Shown here one piece after another: positions 1 through 5,517 of a stretch of 7,626 nucleotides of DNA. Each line of letters opens with the position of its first letter. The stretch's first letter is position 1. Under the pieces are notes generated by a model. That model did not search any database. It was not told the origin of the DNA and was given only the letters and a program-made list of their open reading frames with translations. A program made the position numbers and the translations under genes. Source of the stretch: Zavarzinia sp. (lineage in GTDB: Bacteria; Pseudomonadota; Alphaproteobacteria; Zavarziniales; Zavarziniaceae); contig JAQVKV010000090.1 in assembly GCA_028694545.1 (NCBI GenBank), positions 1 through 7,626 on the forward strand, read 5' to 3'.

Positions 1-77
1 CGGGCGATCAGCCCGCCCAGATTCTTCGCGCCGCCCGCGATCAGCACGCTCTTGCCTTCGATCCGATGGTCCGTCAT
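1..77 (-). CDS. Short-chain dehydrogenase/reductase (SDR), N-terminus only
   Basis: Only the first 25 residues are inside the window; the gene runs off the left edge. The reverse-strand translation starts MTDHRIEGKSVLIAGGAKNL and continues GGLIA. This is a beta strand followed by a glycine-rich Rossmann turn, the cofactor-binding start of classical SDR oxidoreductases (NAD(P)H-dependent). Compared with the usual TGGxxGIG pattern, Ala14 replaces Thr and Asn19 replaces the middle Gly, a variant that I recall from some SDR subfamilies. The start is supported by a good Shine-Dalgarno, AGAAGGAA at 85-92, seven bases upstream of ATG. The gene is divergent from a LysR regulator, the usual layout for a regulator and its target, so it may be controlled by that protein. 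Substrate cannot be inferred. Confidence 0.75.
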   Translation of the reverse strand, partial: MTDHRIEGKSVLIAGGAKNLGGLIA

Positions 78-139
78 GGCCTGGTTCCTTCTGCCCGCGC
101 GGCGGGGCCGCGCCTCGGGAACAGGGTGTGATGTTGGAT

Positions 140-169
140 TTGACGGATAAACCCGACGGGTTGGACAAT
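140..169 (+). promoter_or_regulatory. Candidate sigma-70 promoter for the LysR gene
   Basis: TTGACG at 140-145 (5 of 6 to the -35 consensus) and GACAAT at 164-169 (4 of 6 to the -10) are separated by 18 bases. Transcription would start near 176, about 26 bases before the LysR ATG. A palindrome sits in the spacer, consistent with autoregulation. This is a pattern match only. Confidence 0.4.
150..162. promoter_or_regulatory. Palindrome AACCC-GAC-GGGTT, candidate LysR-type operator
   Basis: A perfect inverted repeat with 5-base arms around a 3-base centre lies in the 124 bp between the divergent SDR and LysR genes, within the spacer of the candidate LysR promoter. LysR regulators usually bind short interrupted dyads in such divergent regions and repress their own gene. 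The arms are short, so chance is possible in GC-rich DNA. Confidence 0.35.
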
Positions 170-201
170 ATCTGTCGCTGATTCCGACCAATGAGAGGGC
201 C

Positions 202-1107
202 ATGGACCGGATCGACGCCCTGCGCATTTTCGCCCGTGTCGCCGAATGCGGCAGTTTCACCCGCGCGGCCGACCAGTTGGGCCTGCCGCGCTCCACCGTC
301 TCGACCGTCGTGCAGGTGCTGGAGGCGCGGGTGGGCGCGCGGCTGCTGCACCGGACGACGCGACGGGTCTCGCTGACGCCGGACGGGGCGGATTTTCATG
401 ACCGCAGTCTGCGCCTGATCGCCGAATTCGAGGAGATGGAGGGTCTGTTCCGCACGGCGGCGGCGCGACCGCGCGGGCTCTTGCGGGTGAATGTGCCCGG
501 CCGCCTCGGCCGGCGGGTGATCGCCCCGGCCCTGCCGGATTTCTTCGCCCGCTATCCGGACATCCGCCTCGACCTCGGGGTGACGGACCGGCCGGTCGAT
601 CTGGTCGAGGACGGGGTGGACGCGGTGGTCCGGGTCGGCGCGCTGGCGGATTCGAGCCTGATCGCGCGCCGGCTGGGCGATCTTGCGCTGATCAATTGCG
701 CCAGTCCCGCCTATCTCGCCCGCCATGGCGTGCCGGCGACGCCGGACGATCTCGCGGGGCATGAGGAGGTCGCCTATGCCTCCCCCCTGAACGGTCGGGT
801 CGAGCCCTGGGAATATGTGGCGGGCGGGGCGCTGCACATGGCGCACCTGCCGTCCCGGATCGCGGTGAACAACGCGGAAAGCTATATCGCCTGCTGCCTC
901 GCCGGCCTCGGCCTGATCCAGATCCCGGCCTATGACGTGCGCGAGCACCTGGCGGCGGGCGATCTGGTCGAGGTGATGCAGGCGTTCCGGGCGCCGCCCA
1001 TGCCAATCGCCGTGCTTTATCCGCACCGGCGCCACATGTCGCGCCGGCTTCAGGTCTTCATCGACTGGCTGGAGCCCCTGTTCCGCGCGCGGCTGGAGCT
1101 TCAGTAG
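202..1107 (+). CDS. LysR-family transcriptional regulator, CrgA-like
   Basis: A 301-residue protein, the normal LysR length (about 300). The N-terminal winged helix-turn-helix covers residues 2-60, with the recognition region SFTRAADQLGLPRSTVS at 18-34 followed by LEARVGARLLHRTTRRVSLT. The C-terminal periplasmic-binding-protein-like effector domain spans about 92-295. Its opening RVNVPGRLGRRVIAPALPDF and the segment DRPVDLVEDGVDAVVRVG are typical of the CrgA/AaeR-like subgroup. The start MDRIDALRIF fits the family, and GAGAGG at 193-198 serves as a close Shine-Dalgarno. It is divergent from an SDR oxidoreductase, the likely target. The effector is unknown; the subgroup often controls small oxidoreductase genes. 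The last 7 bases overlap the 3' end of greB on the other strand. Confidence 0.93.
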   Translation: MDRIDALRIFARVAECGSFTRAADQLGLPRSTVSTVVQVLEARVGARLLHRTTRRVSLTPDGADFHDRSLRLIAEFEEMEGLFRTAAARPRGLLRVNVPGRLGRRVIAPALPDFFARYPDIRLDLGVTDRPVDLVEDGVDAVVRVGALADSSLIARRLGDLALINCASPAYLARHGVPATPDDLAGHEEVAYASPLNGRVEPWEYVAGGALHMAHLPSRIAVNNAESYIACCLAGLGLIQIPAYDVREHLAAGDLVEVMQAFRAPPMPIAVLYPHRRHMSRRLQVFIDWLEPLFRARLELQ

Positions 1108-1580
1108 CGGATGGCCACCACTTCGAGGCTCTCCGGCCCTTGCGGCGTGCGGACTTCCACCACGTCGCCGACCTCGGCTTTGAGCAGGGCGCGGGCGACG
1201 GGGGAAATCCAGGAAATCTCACCCATGTCGGTGCGGGCCTCGTCGGTGCCGACGATGCGGATGGTCTTTTCCACGTCGTCGTCGCCGACGTAAGTGACGG
1301 TCGCGCCGAAGAAGACGCGGGTCTTCACCTTCTGGGCGGCGGGATCGACCACGGTCGCCCCTTCGAGGCGCTTGGTCAGGAAGCGCAGGCGGCGGTCGAT
1401 CTCGCGCAGGCGTTTCTTGCCATAGAGATAGTCACCGTTTTCCGAACGGTCGCCGTTGCCGGCGGCCCAGGACACCACCTCCACCACCTTCGGCCGCTCG
1501 ACGCGGGTCAGGTGGCGCAACTCGTCCGCGAGGCGGGCGTAGCCTTCGGGGGTAATGTAGTTCTTGCGCTCTTCGCTCAC
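1101..1580 (-). CDS. greB: Transcription elongation factor GreB
   Basis: Binds the RNA polymerase secondary channel and stimulates cleavage of backtracked RNA so that stalled complexes resume. The 159-residue product is close to E. coli GreB (158). The N-terminal coiled-coil domain (about 1-80) carries the GreB-specific block [16 protein letters not shown] with the acidic tip residues Asp44 and Glu47, then the basic stretch [10 protein letters not shown] (55-64); GreA has a different sequence here. The C-terminal FKBP-like domain includes VFFGATVTY, the segment [12 protein letters not shown], and [13 protein letters not shown]. The start is GTG at 1578-1580, chosen because family similarity begins there ([16 protein letters not shown]) and because it overlaps the panD stop as GTGA. 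The frame stays open upstream through panD, but that extension is antisense-like noise. No strong Shine-Dalgarno is visible, so translation probably depends on re-initiation after panD. It is cotranscribed with panD. Confidence 0.95.
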   Translation of the reverse strand: MSEERKNYITPEGYARLADELRHLTRVERPKVVEVVSWAAGNGDRSENGDYLYGKKRLREIDRRLRFLTKRLEGATVVDPAAQKVKTRVFFGATVTYVGDDDVEKTIRIVGTDEARTDMGEISWISPVARALLKAEVGDVVEVRTPQGPESLEVVAIRY

Positions 1581-1981
1581 TCGGCGGCGGCGCCCCAGCC
1601 GGCGGCGGGCTGCACGGCGATGTCGGTGGCGGTCTTCTTGATGCGGTTCTCGTCGTCGACGTAGACGAGCTTCGCCGCGAAGGACGGCAGTTCGGCTTCC
1701 TCGACCTCGACATAGGCCGCGATGATCAGGATGTCGTTCTTCTGGGCGAGGCGGGCGGCGGCGCCGTTCAGCGAGATCACGCGCGAACCGCGCTCGGCCC
1801 TGATGATATAGGTCGAGAAACGCTCGCCGTTGTTCACGTTGTAGATGTCGATCTTCTGCAGGGGCAGAAGGCCCGAGGCTTCCAGCAGATCCTCGTCGAT
1901 GGCGCAGGAGCCTTCGTAGTCGAGTTCGCAATGGGTGACCTTCACCCGGTGCAGCTTGGCCTGCAGCATGGTCCGGCGCAT
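1577..1981 (-). CDS. panD: Aspartate 1-decarboxylase proenzyme
   Basis: Decarboxylates L-aspartate to beta-alanine, the precursor joined to pantoate in pantothenate (vitamin B5) and CoA synthesis; cytoplasmic tetramer. The proenzyme cuts itself between Gly24 and Ser25, and Ser25 becomes the catalytic pyruvoyl group. Visible landmarks are [17 protein letters not shown] at the N-terminus with Lys9, the cleavage block YEGSCAID (Tyr22, Gly24, Ser25), GERFSTY with Arg54 and Tyr58, and [16 protein letters not shown] with Asn72. At 134 residues it is a little longer than E. coli PanD (126), with a short Ala/Gly-rich tail. The start has a strong Shine-Dalgarno, AGGGGAGA at 1987-1994. It is followed by greB with a 4-base overlap and is divergent from def. 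No panB or panC lies nearby in the window. Confidence 0.97.
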   Translation of the reverse strand: MRRTMLQAKLHRVKVTHCELDYEGSCAIDEDLLEASGLLPLQKIDIYNVNNGERFSTYIIRAERGSRVISLNGAAARLAQKNDILIIAAYVEVEEAELPSFAAKLVYVDDENRIKKTATDIAVQPAAGWGAAAE

Positions 1982-2014
1982 GTTCTTCTCCCCTCGATCC
2001 AGAGATCGGCGCCG

Positions 2015-2043
2015 GTCCTAGCATCGGGGGGCGCGGGAGACAA
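2015..2043 (-). promoter_or_regulatory. Candidate promoter for panD-greB
   Basis: Reading the minus strand, TTGTCT (2043-2038) and TAGGAC (2020-2015) are separated by exactly 17 bases, with transcription expected near 2008 and a leader of about 27 bases to the panD ATG. The -10 is weak (3 of 6), but GCTAGGAC-like elements fit GC-rich alphaproteobacterial promoters. Pattern match only. Confidence 0.4.
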
Positions 2044-2050
2044 GGACCGC
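2042..2050 (+). promoter_or_regulatory. Shine-Dalgarno-like AAGGA before an alternative def start
   Basis: AAGGA at 2042-2046 lies four bases before an ATG at 2051 that is in frame with def and would add 20 residues ([20 protein letters not shown]) ahead of MAMRP. The extension has no resemblance I recognise to deformylases, so the 2111 start is preferred, but this is the only ribosome-binding-site-like sequence upstream of def. Confidence 0.25.
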
Positions 2051-2075
2051 ATGCGCGGGGTGCATCGCCGGCGCC

Positions 2076-2104
2076 TTGACGCGAACCCCGGGACGTCATA
2101 CCTG
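2076..2104 (+). promoter_or_regulatory. Weak candidate promoter for def-fmt-truA
   Basis: TTGACG at 2076-2081 is a good -35, but the matching -10 is poor (around CATACCTG, 2097-2104). If used, transcription would begin at or within a few bases of the def ATG at 2111, giving a very short or leaderless transcript, which would fit the missing Shine-Dalgarno. The promoter could equally lie elsewhere. Confidence 0.2.
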
Positions 2105-2110
2105 TCAGCC

Positions 2111-2629
2111 ATGGCCATGCGACCCATCCTCATCGCGCCCGATCCGCGCCTGAAACAGAAATCGACCACCGTCGAGGTGTTCGACGACGAATTGCAGCGT
2201 CTGATCGACGACATGTTCGAGACCATGTACGAGGCCCCGGGCATCGGCCTTGCGGCGATCCAGGTGGGCGAGCCGAAACGCCTCCTCGTCATCGATCTTT
2301 CGCGTGAGGACGAGCCGAAGGCGCCCCGCGTCTTCATCAATCCGGAAATCGTCTGGACCTCGGCCGACGAACTCTCGACCTATGAGGAAGGCTGCCTGTC
2401 GGTGCCCGAGCAATATGCCGAAGTGCAGCGCCCGGCCCGTGTCCGCGTCACCTACAAGGATCGCGAGGGCAAGGACCACGAGGAAGAGATGGATGGCCTG
2501 CTGGCCACCTGCATCCAGCACGAGATGGATCACCTAGAAGGTATTCTCTTCGTCGATCACCTCTCGCTCGCGCGGCGCTCCATGCTGATGCGCAAGCTGG
2601 CGAAATCGCGCAAGTTCGCCCGGGTCTGA
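2111..2629 (+). CDS. def: Peptide deformylase
   Basis: Metalloenzyme (usually Fe2+) that removes the formyl group from the N-terminal formyl-methionine of new proteins at the ribosome. The 172-residue product matches the type I length (about 170). All three family motifs are intact: motif [10 protein letters not shown], motif [11 protein letters not shown] with the metal-binding Cys, and motif [16 protein letters not shown] with both metal-binding His and the catalytic Glu. The C-terminal helix [18 protein letters not shown] is typical of Gram-negative type I enzymes. The start at 2111 ([14 protein letters not shown]) fits alphaproteobacterial homologues; 2117 is nearly equivalent. Neither has a clear Shine-Dalgarno. 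A longer start at 2051 exists. It heads def-fmt-truA, 17 bases before fmt, the enzyme that adds the formyl group Def removes. Confidence 0.97.
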   Translation: MAMRPILIAPDPRLKQKSTTVEVFDDELQRLIDDMFETMYEAPGIGLAAIQVGEPKRLLVIDLSREDEPKAPRVFINPEIVWTSADELSTYEEGCLSVPEQYAEVQRPARVRVTYKDREGKDHEEEMDGLLATCIQHEMDHLEGILFVDHLSLARRSMLMRKLAKSRKFARV

Positions 2630-2646
2630 CCCCGGTCCCCCGAACC

Positions 2647-3591
2647 ATGAGCACACCCGGTCCCAGGCTCCGCCTCGCCTTCATGGGCACGCCGGCCTTC
2701 GCCGTGCCCACTCTCCGGGCCCTGCTCGACGCAGGGCACGAGGTGGTCGCGGTCTACAGCCAGCCGCCGCGCCCGGCCAATCGCGGGCACAAGCTGACGC
2801 CTTCGCCCGTGCATCAGGCGGCCGAGGCGGCGGGCATTCCGGTGCGGACGCCGAAGAGCCTGCGTAACGCGGACGAACAGAAGGCTTTCGCCGATCTCGG
2901 CCTCGATGCCGCCGTCGTCGTCGCCTATGGCCTGATCCTGCCCGCCCCCGTGCTGTGGGCACCCCGGCTCGGCTGCTTCAACCTCCATGCCTCGCTGCTG
3001 CCGCGCTGGCGCGGTGCCGCGCCCATACAGCGCGCCGTCTGGGCCGGCGATGAGGAAACGGGCATCGCCGTCATGGCCATGTCGGAAGGGCTGGACGAGG
3101 GCCCGATCGTGCTCGAGGAGCGGATCGACATCGGCCCGGACGATACGGCGGGCACGATCCACGATCGTCTGTCCGCGCTGGGCGGCCCGCTCATGGTCGA
3201 TGGTCTTGCCCTGATCGCCACGGGCCGGGTGACGCCCAGGCCCCAGCCGGCGGAAGGCGTGACCTATGCCGCCAAGATCACCAAGGACGAGGCGCGCCTC
3301 GATTTCTCGCAGTCGGCGGAAGCTGTCGATTGCCAGATCCGCGCGCTGGCGCCGAGCCCCGGCGCCTTCACCGAAATCCTGGGCGAACGCTGCAAGGTGT
3401 TGCGCGCCGAACCCCTGCCGGAGACTGGCCACGACATCGCGCCGGGCACCACGCTGGATGACCAGTTGACCATCGCCTGCGGCATCGGTGCGCTTCGTCT
3501 TCTGACGGTGCAGCGTGCCGGGCGCGGACCGCAGGCGGCGGCCGACTTGCTGCGCGGCTTCCCGGTGCCGGCCGGAACCCGGGTCGGCTGA
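2647..3591 (+). CDS. fmt: Methionyl-tRNA formyltransferase
   Basis: Transfers a formyl group from 10-formyl-tetrahydrofolate to the amino group of initiator Met-tRNA, enabling translation initiation. The 314-residue length matches E. coli Fmt (315). The N-terminal Rossmann-type catalytic domain (about 8-190) opens [14 protein letters not shown] and contains the tRNA-contacting loop [18 protein letters not shown] with Arg42. It also has the active-site block [18 protein letters not shown] with Asn112 and His114, and the catalytic Asp150 in SEGLDEGP. The C-terminal OB-fold-like domain (about 210-310) includes [20 protein letters not shown] and [13 protein letters not shown]. The start ATG lies 17 bases after the def stop with no recognisable Shine-Dalgarno. 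It sits 10 bases before truA, so def-fmt-truA is very likely one transcript. Confidence 0.97.
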   Translation: MSTPGPRLRLAFMGTPAFAVPTLRALLDAGHEVVAVYSQPPRPANRGHKLTPSPVHQAAEAAGIPVRTPKSLRNADEQKAFADLGLDAAVVVAYGLILPAPVLWAPRLGCFNLHASLLPRWRGAAPIQRAVWAGDEETGIAVMAMSEGLDEGPIVLEERIDIGPDDTAGTIHDRLSALGGPLMVDGLALIATGRVTPRPQPAEGVTYAAKITKDEARLDFSQSAEAVDCQIRALAPSPGAFTEILGERCKVLRAEPLPETGHDIAPGTTLDDQLTIACGIGALRLLTVQRAGRGPQAAADLLRGFPVPAGTRVG

Positions 3592-3601
3592 ACGGCCGCT
3601 C

Positions 3602-4372
3602 ATGCCCCGCTATCGCCTGACAGTCGAATACGACGGTGGCGCCTTCAACGGCTGGCAGCGCCAGGGCGAGGACAGGCCGTCGGTGCAGGGGGCGATCGAG
3701 ATGGCGGCCGCCCATCTGAACGGCGGCGAACCGCCGACACTCCATGCCGCGGGGCGTACCGATTCAGGGGTCCACGCCAGCGGCCAGGTGGCCCATTTCG
3801 ACATGTCTCGGGAAATCAGCGGGCTCGGTTTGCGCGATGCCCTGAATTTCCACCTGAAGCCGCAGCCCGTCGCCATTCTGGAAGCCGCGCCGGTGCGCGA
3901 GAGCTTCCATGCCCGCTTCTCCGCCGTCGGGCGGCACTACCGCTATCGCATGCTGGACCGGCGGCCGCCGCCGGCACTCGAAGCCGGGCGGGTCTGGCAT
4001 GTCGATCGCCCGCTCGACGTCGGGGCGATGACGGCGGCCACGCGCGTGCTCGTCGGCACTCATGATTTCACGAGTTTCCGGGCAACCCAATGCCAGGCGA
4101 AATCTCCGGTGAAGACGCTCGACCGGCTGGACGTCGTCCGCGTGGGCGAGGAGATCCACGTCTTCGCCGATGCCCGCTCGTTCCTGCACAACCAGGTGCG
4201 GATCATGGTGGGCACCCTGCGGCTGGTTGGCGAGGGACGCTGGACCCCCGCCGATGTCGAAGCGGCGCTGGCCGCGCGGGCCCGGGCGGCGGCGGGACCG
4301 ACGGCGCCGCCGGAGGGGCTGGTGCTGACCGGCGTGGACTATGAAGACTGGGGCGACTTTCCGCCGCCCTGA
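3602..4372 (+). CDS. truA: tRNA pseudouridine(38-40) synthase
   Basis: Isomerises uridines 38, 39 and 40 in the anticodon arm of many tRNAs to pseudouridine. The protein is 256 residues, slightly below E. coli TruA (270). It starts [20 protein letters not shown]. The catalytic Asp54 lies in [18 protein letters not shown]. Further conserved blocks are [16 protein letters not shown] (102-117), [19 protein letters not shown] (152-170), [14 protein letters not shown] (193-206) and [13 protein letters not shown] (235-247). The start at 3602 is chosen because the homologous sequence begins there; the frame is open further upstream inside fmt but that part is not TruA-like. Spacing from fmt is 10 bases with only a weak ribosome-binding site, suggesting coupling to fmt. 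It is the last gene of the def operon before the exported-protein cluster. Confidence 0.97.
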   Translation: MPRYRLTVEYDGGAFNGWQRQGEDRPSVQGAIEMAAAHLNGGEPPTLHAAGRTDSGVHASGQVAHFDMSREISGLGLRDALNFHLKPQPVAILEAAPVRESFHARFSAVGRHYRYRMLDRRPPPALEAGRVWHVDRPLDVGAMTAATRVLVGTHDFTSFRATQCQAKSPVKTLDRLDVVRVGEEIHVFADARSFLHNQVRIMVGTLRLVGEGRWTPADVEAALAARARAAAGPTAPPEGLVLTGVDYEDWGDFPPP

Positions 4373-4388
4373 TCCCTGAGCGCAGGAA

Positions 4389-4416
4389 TTGGCGTCCCCG
4401 TCCGTTTCTCTATCGA
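4389..4416 (+). promoter_or_regulatory. Weak candidate promoter before the first exported-protein gene
   Basis: TTGGCG (4389-4394) and TATCGA (4411-4416) are 16 bases apart; the leader to the Shine-Dalgarno at 4426 would be very short. A GGAAT at 4385 followed by CGTT at 4403 also recalls the EcfG stress promoter, but the 13-base spacing is too short for that class. The gene may instead be read through from truA. Confidence 0.2.
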
Positions 4417-4436
4417 ATGCACGATGGAGAAGTGCC

Positions 4437-4943
4437 GTGAACAAACGTATTCGCATCGCTCTCGCCCTCGGTCTTGCGCTGGCCATGCCCGTGACCGCGC
4501 TGGCCCAGGGCGGTCAGCCACCCCTCCCGCCGGAAGGCCAGCAGCCGGGCCAGCGCCACGAACAGCAACAGCAGCATCGCGAGGAGCCCGGCCGCTCCAC
4601 TCAGCCCCAGAAGGGCGGGGATGCGGGCCATGGCCAGGCCACGGGTGGCAATCGTCAGCATAGCCGCGCCGTCGTCGACATGAACGAGCGCCATCGCGAT
4701 CAGGTCCGCCAATGGAACGACCAGCACCGGGGCTGGGCGACGCCCGCTCCCGAAAATGTCCGGCGCGGCGTGGTGATCAACGGTCGCCTGCAGCCCGGCC
4801 ATTACCACCGGCCCCCGCCGGCCATGGTCGACCTGTTGCCCCGTCCGCCCGCCGGCTATGCCTATTTCGCGGTCGGGACCGATGTCGTTCTCGCGGTGAT
4901 CGCGACCGGCATCATCGCCCAGATCGTGTTCAGCGGCTATTGA
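4437..4943 (+). CDS. Exported RcnB-like protein, Q/H/P-rich
   Basis: Predicted 168-residue exported protein, first of three related genes. The start is GTG 4437, supported by GGAGA at 4426-4430 six bases upstream; the frame extends to a TTG at 4389, but that would bury the signal peptide. Residues 1-23 form a clear Sec signal peptide (MNKRIRIALALGLALAMPVTALA, basic then hydrophobic, cleavage after ALA). Residues 25-105 are low-complexity, rich in Gln, Pro, Gly and His, including HEQQQQHREE. The C-terminal domain (about 112-168) contains INGRLQPGHYHRPPPAM, LLPRPPAGYAYFAVG and the hydrophobic end GTDVVLAVIATGIIAQIVF. This ending resembles the RcnB family; E. coli RcnB is a periplasmic protein involved in nickel/cobalt homeostasis. 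The His-rich linker would suit metal contact, but that is a guess. Family placement is moderate and function unknown. Confidence 0.8.
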   Translation: MNKRIRIALALGLALAMPVTALAQGGQPPLPPEGQQPGQRHEQQQQHREEPGRSTQPQKGGDAGHGQATGGNRQHSRAVVDMNERHRDQVRQWNDQHRGWATPAPENVRRGVVINGRLQPGHYHRPPPAMVDLLPRPPAGYAYFAVGTDVVLAVIATGIIAQIVFSGY

Positions 4944-4960
4944 CGGGAATGCCCGGGCCG

Positions 4961-4985
4961 GGAACCCTTGCCCTGTCGTCGTGTT
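4961..4985 (+). promoter_or_regulatory. Candidate EcfG-type (general stress) promoter, first copy
   Basis: GGAAC at 4961-4965, 16 bases, then TGTT at 4982-4985. The known EcfG consensus in Alphaproteobacteria is GGAAC-N16/17-CGTT, so one base of nine differs. The position gives a leader of roughly 20-30 bases before the next gene. A nearly parallel element precedes the third gene of the cluster, which raises confidence somewhat. Confidence 0.4.
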
Positions 4986-5010
4986 GAACCTCTCGAAGGT
5001 AGAACGAGAG

Positions 5011-5454
5011 ATGCACAAGATGGTCAGAACAGGAATCCGGTCCGTGGCGCGGTCGGCCGCCGTTATCGCCATTGCCGTGTCGTGCGCGGCGATGATGGTG
5101 GCGTCCGCCCTTGCGAAGCCCGGCAATGACAAGGGCCAGGGGCACGGCAATGCCGCACCGGCCATCCCCGGCGGCAGCTTCGTCTTCTCGGGGACGGAGC
5201 GTCAGCTCATCTCCAATTACTTCCTGCGCAACGGCGGCTATTACAGCGAATTGCCGCCCGGCATCCGTCGCCAGCTGGTGACCAAGGGCCGCCTGCCGCC
5301 GGGCATCGCCAAGAAGGCGCTGCCGCCCGGCCTTGCCGGCGGCCTGCCGTCGGTGCCTTCGGGCTTCGAGCGCATGATCGTCGGTCCCGACGTCCTGCTG
5401 GTCGAGATCGCGACCGGCATCATCTTCGACATCATCCGCGACGTCGTGCGCTGA
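5011..5454 (+). CDS. Exported CigR/RcnB-like protein with LPPG repeats
   Basis: Predicted 147-residue exported protein, second of the trio. Residues 1-35 form a signal peptide (MHKMVRTGIRSVARSAAVIA, then a hydrophobic run ending ASALA, cleavage before Lys36). The mature part begins Gly/Lys/His-rich and is followed by LPPGIRRQL (81-89), LPPGIAKKA (95-103) and LPPGLAGGLP (104-113). It ends with the shared hydrophobic tail GPDVLLVEIATGIIFDII. The LPPGIxKxL pattern plus this tail is what annotation pipelines call the anti-virulence regulator CigR family or RcnB-like; CigR itself was named in Salmonella. Start choice is uncertain: ATG 5011 has GAAGGT at 4995-5000, while ATG 5020 has GAGAG at 5006-5010; an upstream GTG at 4981 is unlikely. 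The signal peptide is intact either way. No function can be assigned beyond the cell envelope. Confidence 0.82.
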   Translation: MHKMVRTGIRSVARSAAVIAIAVSCAAMMVASALAKPGNDKGQGHGNAAPAIPGGSFVFSGTERQLISNYFLRNGGYYSELPPGIRRQLVTKGRLPPGIAKKALPPGLAGGLPSVPSGFERMIVGPDVLLVEIATGIIFDIIRDVVR

Positions 5455-5458
5455 CAAC

Positions 5459-5483
5459 GGAACCCGAGGGGTAGGCGGGGGTT
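5459..5483 (+). promoter_or_regulatory. Candidate EcfG-type (general stress) promoter, second copy
   Basis: GGAAC at 5459-5463, 16 bases, then GGTT at 5480-5483, one mismatch to GGAAC-N16/17-CGTT. It aligns with the element at 4961 over GGAACCC and the following GTTGA. It starts five bases after the stop of the preceding gene and would give a leader of about 28 bases, so the third gene could be transcribed independently. Confidence 0.38.
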
Positions 5484-5517
5484 GATTCCGCAGTTCCACT
5501 TCCGACGGAGAAAGTCG

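Noticed and set aside
1101..2099. A single 332-codon minus-strand frame that could be read as a GreB with a long N-terminal extension.
   Set aside because: GreB similarity begins exactly at GTG 1580; the upstream part overlaps panD in another frame and is Arg/Pro-rich noise.
2557..3603. 348-codon minus-strand open frame opposite fmt.
   Set aside because: Shadow of fmt, which has full-length family similarity on the plus strand.
4385..4407. GGAAT...CGTTT before the first exported-protein gene as a third EcfG-type promoter.
   Set aside because: Spacing is 13 bases instead of 16-17 and the -35 box has a mismatch.
5080..5100. Possible lipobox around Cys25 of the second exported protein.
   Set aside because: Cys lies in the middle of the hydrophobic run with more than ten hydrophobic residues after it and a good ALA cleavage site downstream; the lipobox pattern is poor.
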